In this document: one piece after another, positions 15,597 through 19,547 of the stretch
How the letters are laid out: every line of letters starts with the position of its first letter
How positions within the stretch are numbered: the stretch's first letter is position 1
From: Baffinella frigidus
Taxonomy: Eukaryota; Cryptophyceae; Cryptomonadales; Baffinellaceae
Assembly: GCA_026770585.1 (NCBI GenBank)
Contig: MU646308.1
Location: 1,189,870-1,209,416, forward strand
Reading direction: 5' to 3'
Length of the DNA stretch: 19,547 nucleotides
Program-made: the position numbers and the translations under genes
Notes under the pieces: generated by a model
Seen by the model: the letters and a program-made list of their open reading frames with translations, nothing else
Told to the model about the DNA's origin: nothing
Databases searched by the model: none

Positions 15597-15718
15597 AGGG
15601 GTACCCCGCTCATAAATAATCGCCCCCCCCCAGGACCATCATAGCGCCCTAGGCGTAGGCCTACTGTAGCTAGAGAGACCTAAGAGGAGGCGCTTTCTTA
15701 TGAGCGAGGTATCCCTGT
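15597..15718. mobile_element. CTACAGGG...CTCGCTCATAAG element, copy 2
   Basis: The right end is nearly identical to copy 1 (TTTCTTATGAGCGAGGTATC then CCTGTAG). The left end is more diverged (GGGGTACCCCGCTCATAA). The centre GCGCCCTAGGCGTAGGCC is related to that of copy 1. Confidence 0.75.
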
Positions 15719-16150
15719 AGAACCCCGCGCACTCTGAGTCGGTCTACTCGCACATCCACGTGTCCTTGAGTGAGATACTTCTCGTGGACGTGACTAGTCC
15801 CTTGAAAGTGGTCTACTTAGTGCGGTCCACCTGTCGTAAGTGGACCACTCTCCTTGAGAGGACAACCCCTGGCCACTTATGGCAACAAGTGGACCTCACT
15901 AAGTTAACCACTCTCACCCCTCCAGGTTTCTAGTTTGATTTGATTGAGTTTGCATGCAGCAAACTAGATCAACCCCCACCACCTGTTAGGCGGATTCTGC
16001 GGGAAGGCGTGCGCGAAGGGCAGTGACGCCACCTGCAAAACACGGGTGAAAACGGTTACGACGGTTACGACGGTTGGAAACGGTTACGACGGTCACGACG
16101 GTTGGAAACGGTTACACGAAGGGCAGGAGCGCCGCCTGTCGCAGGGGTGG
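15719..16150. repeat. GTCCAC cluster, hairpin and CGGTTACGA minisatellite
   Basis: 15785-15905 holds several AAGTGGACC/GGTCCAC motifs in both directions. TCTAGTTT (15929) pairs with AAACTAGA (15961). 16049-16115 is two and a half units of CGGTTACGACGG(T)-type repeat with GGTTGGAAA. Short flanking repeats CGAAGGGCAG occur at 16014 and 16118. No gene. Confidence 0.65.
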
Positions 16151-16152
16151 CG

Positions 16153-16335
16153 GTTTAGGGTTTAGGGTTTAGGGTTTAGGGTTTAGGGTTTGGGTTTAGG
16201 GTTTAGGGTTTAGGGTTCAGGGTTTAGGGTTTAGGGTTTAGGGTTTTAGGGTTGAGGGGTGGAGGTTCGACGTGCAGAGATTGCTGCACCTGCCCAACAG
16301 GTCAGTTGAAGGGTTTAGGGTTTAGGGTATAGGGT
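16153..16335 (+). repeat. telomere-type block, upstream of inserted element
   Basis: TTTAGGG array to 16258, an unrelated stretch of about 50 bp, then a few more heptamers ending GGGTATAGGGTA. The element at 16336 begins within this context, and GGGTTTAGGG resumes immediately after it. Confidence 0.92.
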
Positions 16336-16440
16336 ATCCCTTAAGTGACCAGGCCTCCAAATTTGGGGGCCTGAGGTCCTAGGCTGGTCCTAGGGCCCTA
16401 CGGTAGGGCGTATGAGCCTACTGGCCACTTGAGGGATAGG
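16336..16440. mobile_element. CCTTATCCCTTAAGTGG element, copy 2, inside telomere repeats
   Basis: TATCCCTTAAGTG and CACTTGAGGGATA ends. The body is the inverse of 15167-15277 (GGGCGTATGAGCCTACT, CCCTACGG). Telomere-type repeats lie on both sides, so it probably inserted into an existing array. Its inner stem GGCCCCCAAATTTGGAGGCC differs from copy 1 on both strands of the stem. Confidence 0.8.
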
Positions 16441-17022
16441 TTATAGGGTTTAGGGTTCAGGGTTCAGGGTTCAGGGTTCAGGGTTTAGAGTTGATGGTTA
16501 AGGGTTTAGGGTTTGAGGGTTTGTGGTGCAGGGTTTAGGGATGAGGGTTTGGGGTCTAGGGTTTAGGGTTTAGAGTTTAGAGTTTAGGGGTTAGGGTTTA
16601 GGTTTTAGGTTTAGGGTTTAGGGTTTAGGGTTTAGTATTTGGGGTTAGGGGTCAGGGGTAAGGGTTTAGGGTGTAGGGGTTAGCGGTGAGAGGTCGGGAA
16701 TTAGGTTTCATGGTGGAAGGGTTTAGAGTTTAGAGTTTAGGGTTTAGGGTTCAAGGTTTATTGTTCAGTGTCTAGGGTTCAGGGTTTAGGGTTTAGGGTT
16801 TAGGGTTTAGGGTTTAGGGTTTAGGGTTTCAGGTTTAGGGTTTAGGGTTAGGGTTTAGGGTTTAGGGTTTAGGATGTAAGGTTCAGGGTTCAGAGGTTAG
16901 GGGGATAGGGTTTAGGGTTGGTTTGGGTTGAGGGTTTAGGGTTCAGGGGTCAGGGTTTAGTGTTTACGTTTTAGGGTTTAGGGTTCAGGGTTCAGGGTTT
17001 AGGGTTCAGGGTTTGGGGTTTT
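16441..17022 (+). repeat. long telomere-type block
   Basis: Nearly 600 bp of TTTAGGG, TTCAGGG, TTTAGAG and other variants, with no regular higher-order period that I can see. Confidence 0.93.
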
Positions 17023-17473
17023 GATTCAGATGCAATTTAACCATGCAAGTGGGGTGCTTCCCTTCTCGACGCCAACGAGGATTTGTGTGAATGTGGGACA
17101 TGGAAAAGGGGAGACACTGAGGAGGTGGAGGCTGAGGGGCGGGGGAGAGAGAGGTGAAAATCTTCGAGGTCCACTTAAGATCTGCGAGGTCCACTTGGTG
17201 ACCACTAAGTGGACCTTGCAAGTGGCCCACTTTCAGGGAGAAGGAGGGATCGCTCAAAAGACTACGAGGCACGCCAGCCCCGGATGTCCGACGTAACGTG
17301 ACCGACGATTTCTGACTTTTGGCGTGTTTCCTAAAAAACAATTCAACGATTAACTTGAGAATGTTCCTCGTAGTGTTCCGACTGACAGGGGGGAGACCTG
17401 GTGTTCCTAGGCCCTACGGTAGGCAATGGACATTGGGGAGTTCCTTCGGACAAGGTAACGGAAAGTCGATGGA
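17023..17473 (-). other. cyclin 3' flank; GGTCCACTT inverted repeat and CCTACGGTAGG repeat
   Basis: AGGTCCACTT pairs with AAGTGGACCT at about 17189-17218. GGCCCTACGGTAGGCAATGG, then GGTAACGGAAA (17405-17470), is the dispersed CCTACGGTAGG repeat. A 111-codon minus-strand frame (17006-17341) ends inside telomere repeats and is not credible. This is presumably the 3' untranslated and downstream region of the cyclin gene. Confidence 0.55.
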
Positions 17474-18717
17474 TTATCCATTGAAACTCCCTTCGTAGCC
17501 CGCTGTGTGGAGGAGGGAGACCTGGTGGAACTTGTTTTTCGAGTACTTCCTGTAGACCGCCTTCGACGTGTGCAGGTTGGTGGGGACCGCTTCTTTGACG
17601 TGAGCGTTCTTCAGCAGCCCGCACACGTCCTGGGTTTAGGGTTTAGGGTGTGGGGTTCAGGGTTTAGGGTTTAGGGTTTAGGGTTTGGGGCTTAGGGTTT
17701 AGGGTTTAGGGTTTAGAGTTTAGAGTTTAGGGTTTGAGGTTTAGAGTTTAGGGTTTAGGGTTTGGGGTTTGGGGTTTAGGGTTTGGGGTTTGGAGTTTAC
17801 GATTTAGGGTTGAGGGTTGAGGGTTGAGGGTTTAGGGTTTAGGGTTTAGGGTTTAGGGTTTAGGGTTTAGGGTTTAGGGTTTAGGGTCTGGGGTTTAAAT
17901 TTTAGGGTGTAGGGTTTAGGGTGTGGGATGTAGGGTGTAGGGTGTATGGTGTAGGGTGTAGGGTAGGGTGTAGGGTGTAGGGAGTAGGGAGTAGGGTGTA
18001 GGGTGTAGGGTGTAGGGTGTAGAGTGTAGGGGTGTAGGGTGTAATGTGTAGGCTGTAGGCTGTAGGCTGTAGGGTGTAGGGTGTAGTGCGTTGTATATAG
18101 GGGTGAAACGTGTAGGGTGTAGGGTGTAGGGTGTAGGGTGTAGTGCGTTGGATATAGGGGTGTAACGTGTAGGGTGTAGGGTGTAGCGTTACCTGCACGC
18201 ACGTACGCAGCTCAGCCTCGAAGAAGCCGGTGTGGCGCTCCAGGCGCGGGGTCCATCCTAAGTGGCCAGAGTGTCAGCCTACGAGTGGCCCACTTAGTGC
18301 GGTCCACTTGTCGTCATAAGTGGCCAGGGTTACCAGGATTAGCCAACTGGCATTCTGAAGGGGCACGTGAATACAAGGAACTCCCCAATCCATGGTAGGA
18401 GAGTCGGGTGAGTCTTCTCCTCTGCTCTCGTCTCAGAGAATTTATTTTAAAATCCTCTGCTCTCGTCTCAGAGAATGTATTTCAAAGTCTCAGAGAATGC
18501 ATTTTTTTTCTGCCAACGAAATTGACTACACAAATCCTTTACTATTATTAGTATGATCCAATTGTGTAGTAATTTTCGTTCAGAGAAAGTCCTTTTCAAA
18601 TACATTCTCTGAAATTAGCTGTTACCGATGAGGTCGCTGAGGATGCGAAGCGCGGCGAGCACCGCCGTGGCAGCGAGGTGCGAGGGGGTGTACTTGAGTA
18701 TGTTGAGCTCCATCATG
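17474..18717 (-). CDS. mitotic (A/B-type) cyclin, C-terminal three exons
   Basis: Cyclins bind and activate cyclin-dependent kinases. This is the second cyclin fold and tail. Exons in transcript order: 18717-18626, 18257-18193, 17629-17474. Exon 1 reads MMELNILKYTPSHLAATA, then VLAALRILSDLI; exon 2 WTPRLERHTGFFEAEL, then RTCVQ; exon 3 DVCGLLKNAHVKEAVPTNLH, then TSKAVYRKYSKNKFHQVSLL, ending HTAGYEGSFNG and TAA. The landmarks match A/B cyclins in the right order: MEL-ML, LKY-PS--AA-A, A-RIL, WTP-LE--TG, EL--CV, AV--KYS, KF--VSLL. Phases fit: exon 1 ends with one base, exon 2 supplies two, and exon 2/3 is phase 0. Introns are 368 and 563 nt, with GTAACA and GTAACG donors. The N-terminal part lies outside the window to the right or is missing. 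No stop or frameshift is seen in the 103 residues. Confidence 0.82.
17630..18192 (-). repeat. cyclin intron made of telomere-type repeat
   Basis: Nearly the whole 563-nt intron is TTTAGGG-type repeat on the plus strand (CCCTAAA in the transcript). The part near the 5' splice site (about 17900-18186) is the GTGTAGG variant; the part near the 3' splice site is canonical. The acceptor reads CCCTAAACCCTAAACCCAG then GAC, so the repeat itself provides a pyrimidine-rich tract, CTAAAC-type branch-site candidates and the AG. Confidence 0.82.
18315..18365 (+). repeat. AAGTGGCCAGGGT dispersed repeat, right copy
   Basis: Same order of motifs as 490-540 (ATAAGTGGCCAGGG, AGCCAACT, TCTGAAGGGGCA). Lies inside the first cyclin intron given here. 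Confidence 0.75.
18468..18611. mobile_element. TACTAGTA-core palindrome, copy G, in a cyclin intron
   Basis: The core is inverted relative to copies A-F (complement reads CTACACAATTGGATCATACT, then AATAATAGT). Outer arms TCAGAGAATGTATTTCAAA (18468-18486) and complement (18592-18611) are private. The left arm sequence CTCTCGTCTCAGAGAAT is also tandemly repeated two or three times from 18421. It ends 14 bp from the 5' splice site of the cyclin exon, inside the intron. Confidence 0.85.
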
Positions 18718-18763
18718 CTGCCACCGAAAAGTGGGGGTTACAAGGAGTCTGCGAGTCGACCAC

Positions 18764-18794
<31 letters not shown>

Positions 18795-19307
18795 ACCCTC
18801 TGCCTCTCTCTTGCGACCGCTTAACGTCGGGGTCATAAGGGGCGTGCTTGAGCATGCTGAGCTCGATAATGCTGCCACCGAAAAGGTTATGGTGTGTGGT
18901 TTGAAAGGTTATGGTTACCATAACCGAAAATGTTATTATTGAACTATGGCCGAAAAGGTTGGGGTCTAACCATAACCGAAACGGTTATGGTTTTCGGGTT
19001 TGGACGAGGTGCAAGGGGGGGTACTTGAGTATCGTGGCCTCGATCATGCTGCCACCGAAAACGTAGGGGCCAGAGGGCATTTGAGCCACACATCGGACTT
19101 CGAAGGATTGCAAATAACCCCTAAGCGATAAGACCTAGGACCCTACGGTAGGCAACCCGTGCGCTGGATCATGCTGCCCCCAAAACGTGAGGGTCGGCGG
19201 GAACATTCTTGGTGACTGTGCACTAGTGACGGAGAGTACTTGAGCATCTTGAGCTAAATCATGCTGCCGAAAACGTAGGAGTCAGAGGGAGTCTGGGAGT
19301 CGACCAC

Positions 19308-19338
<31 letters not shown>

Positions 19339-19500
19339 GCCCTCTCCCTCCTTCTTGCGAGGTCCACTTATCGTCTCCTCTACTTTCAGAGTCCTGCCGC
19401 ATCGGTGATCTGGTCTACCCCAACAATCTCGAGAAAGGTATCTTCCCAGTCTGCATGCGTGCAGGAGCTGGATGATGCTGCCTCCGAAAACGTGGGGGTT
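18718..19500 (-). repeat. array of copies of a cyclin exon start and its 3' splice site
   Basis: The string GTTTTCGG-GGCAG then CAT(G/T)AT (minus strand) occurs six times, with exon-side starts at 18717, 18871, 19047, 19171, 19263 and 19477. Several continue as diverged cyclin sequence: IIELSMLKHAP (18871), MIEATILKYPP (19047), and MI, stop, LKMLKYSPS (19263). (CT)n tracts at 18763-18790 and 19309-19334 (GA in the transcript) and CAGA(C)TCC segments repeat with them. They look like decayed tandem copies of an exon-intron-exon unit. 18907-18925 and 18968-18992 are GGTTATGG palindromes within the array. Confidence 0.65.
18797..18871 (-). other. candidate extra or decoy cyclin exon
   Basis: Bounded by GGTGGCAG (3' splice site) and GAGG|GTAAGTCAG, the best donor sequence seen in the window. 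It is 75 nt, a multiple of three, and open throughout (IIELSMLKHAPYDPDVKRSQ, then ERGRG). Its phases match the true exon at 18717, so including it would keep frame but duplicate the MEL-ML-KY helix start. The intervening intron would be 79 nt, mostly GA repeat. It may be a pseudo-exon. Confidence 0.3.
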
Positions 19501-19547
19501 GGAGAGAGAATTGCATCTCCTTAGACTGCGTGCTTGGATGGGGGGGG

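Noticed and set aside
17343-17624. 93-codon minus-strand frame overlapping the cyclin exon
   Set aside because: It is a shadow in another frame of the cyclin last exon, which has clear family motifs.
17867-18202. Tyr/Thr/Pro/His-repeat frames on the minus strand
   Set aside because: They are translations of GTGTAGG telomere-type repeat inside a predicted intron.
19335-19480. possible plus-strand exon SCRIGDLVYPNNLEKG after a CTACTTTCAG acceptor
   Set aside because: It is short, has no recognisable family, and overlaps the cyclin-derived minus-strand array; evidence is too thin.

Overview
The window looks like eukaryotic nuclear DNA from a subtelomeric or similarly repeat-packed region of a protist, probably an alga. 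Blocks of (TTTAGGG)n, the plant/algal-type telomere heptamer, and its variants (TTTCGGG, TTTGGGG, GTGTAGG) recur throughout. The two best genes have short exons with GT-AG introns, and bacterial-style operons or ribosome-binding sites are absent. A cryptophyte-like nuclear genome would fit, but that assignment is a guess.

Three gene models are supported. (1) The minus strand at 17474-18717 carries the C-terminal part of an A/B-type mitotic cyclin in three exons whose phases agree exactly. Its last intron is almost entirely telomere-type repeat, and the final 3' splice site is written by the edge of that repeat. Its other intron holds a palindromic element. To the right (18797-19500) lie repeated copies of the region around the 3' splice site of the first of these exons. 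(2) The plus strand at 13725-14496 carries a small PDZ-domain protein with an N-myristoylation signal, in three exons. (3) The minus strand at 12567-13280 carries a low-complexity, probably disordered protein whose 3' end runs into a palindrome. Genes 2 and 3 are divergent, with about 445 bp between their starts.

Layout. 1-440: degenerate telomere-type repeats. 490-2500: palindromes and 399-bp tandem duplicates. 2690-4030: minisatellite, a duplicated block and hairpins. 4020-5900: decayed gene-fragment array, interrupted by telomere repeats and by palindrome insertions. 5930-6060: GA tract. 6310-7410: GTGTTAGGTCCTA tandem repeat. 7440-7640: duplicated coding-like fragment. 7690-8290: telomere-type repeats. 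8380-10260: dense cluster of palindromes. 10700-12600: diverged repeats. 12567-14730: the divergent gene pair. 14730-16440: palindromes and GTCCAC repeats. 16150-17020: telomere-type repeats. 17400-19500: cyclin region.

The most striking feature is a large set of 110-240 bp palindromes. Within a family the central core is shared, while the long outer arms are unrelated between copies yet near-perfectly complementary within each copy. At least three unrelated cores show this: a TACTAGTA core, a GCACGCTCCAACCGC core and a GTCGAGCTGGATCACG core. Two insertions lie inside tandem repeats whose unoccupied units in the same window lack the arm sequence. The arms were therefore carried in or made at insertion, and were not simply present at the target. 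This could be an undescribed class of hairpin-forming mobile element or an inverted-duplication mechanism.
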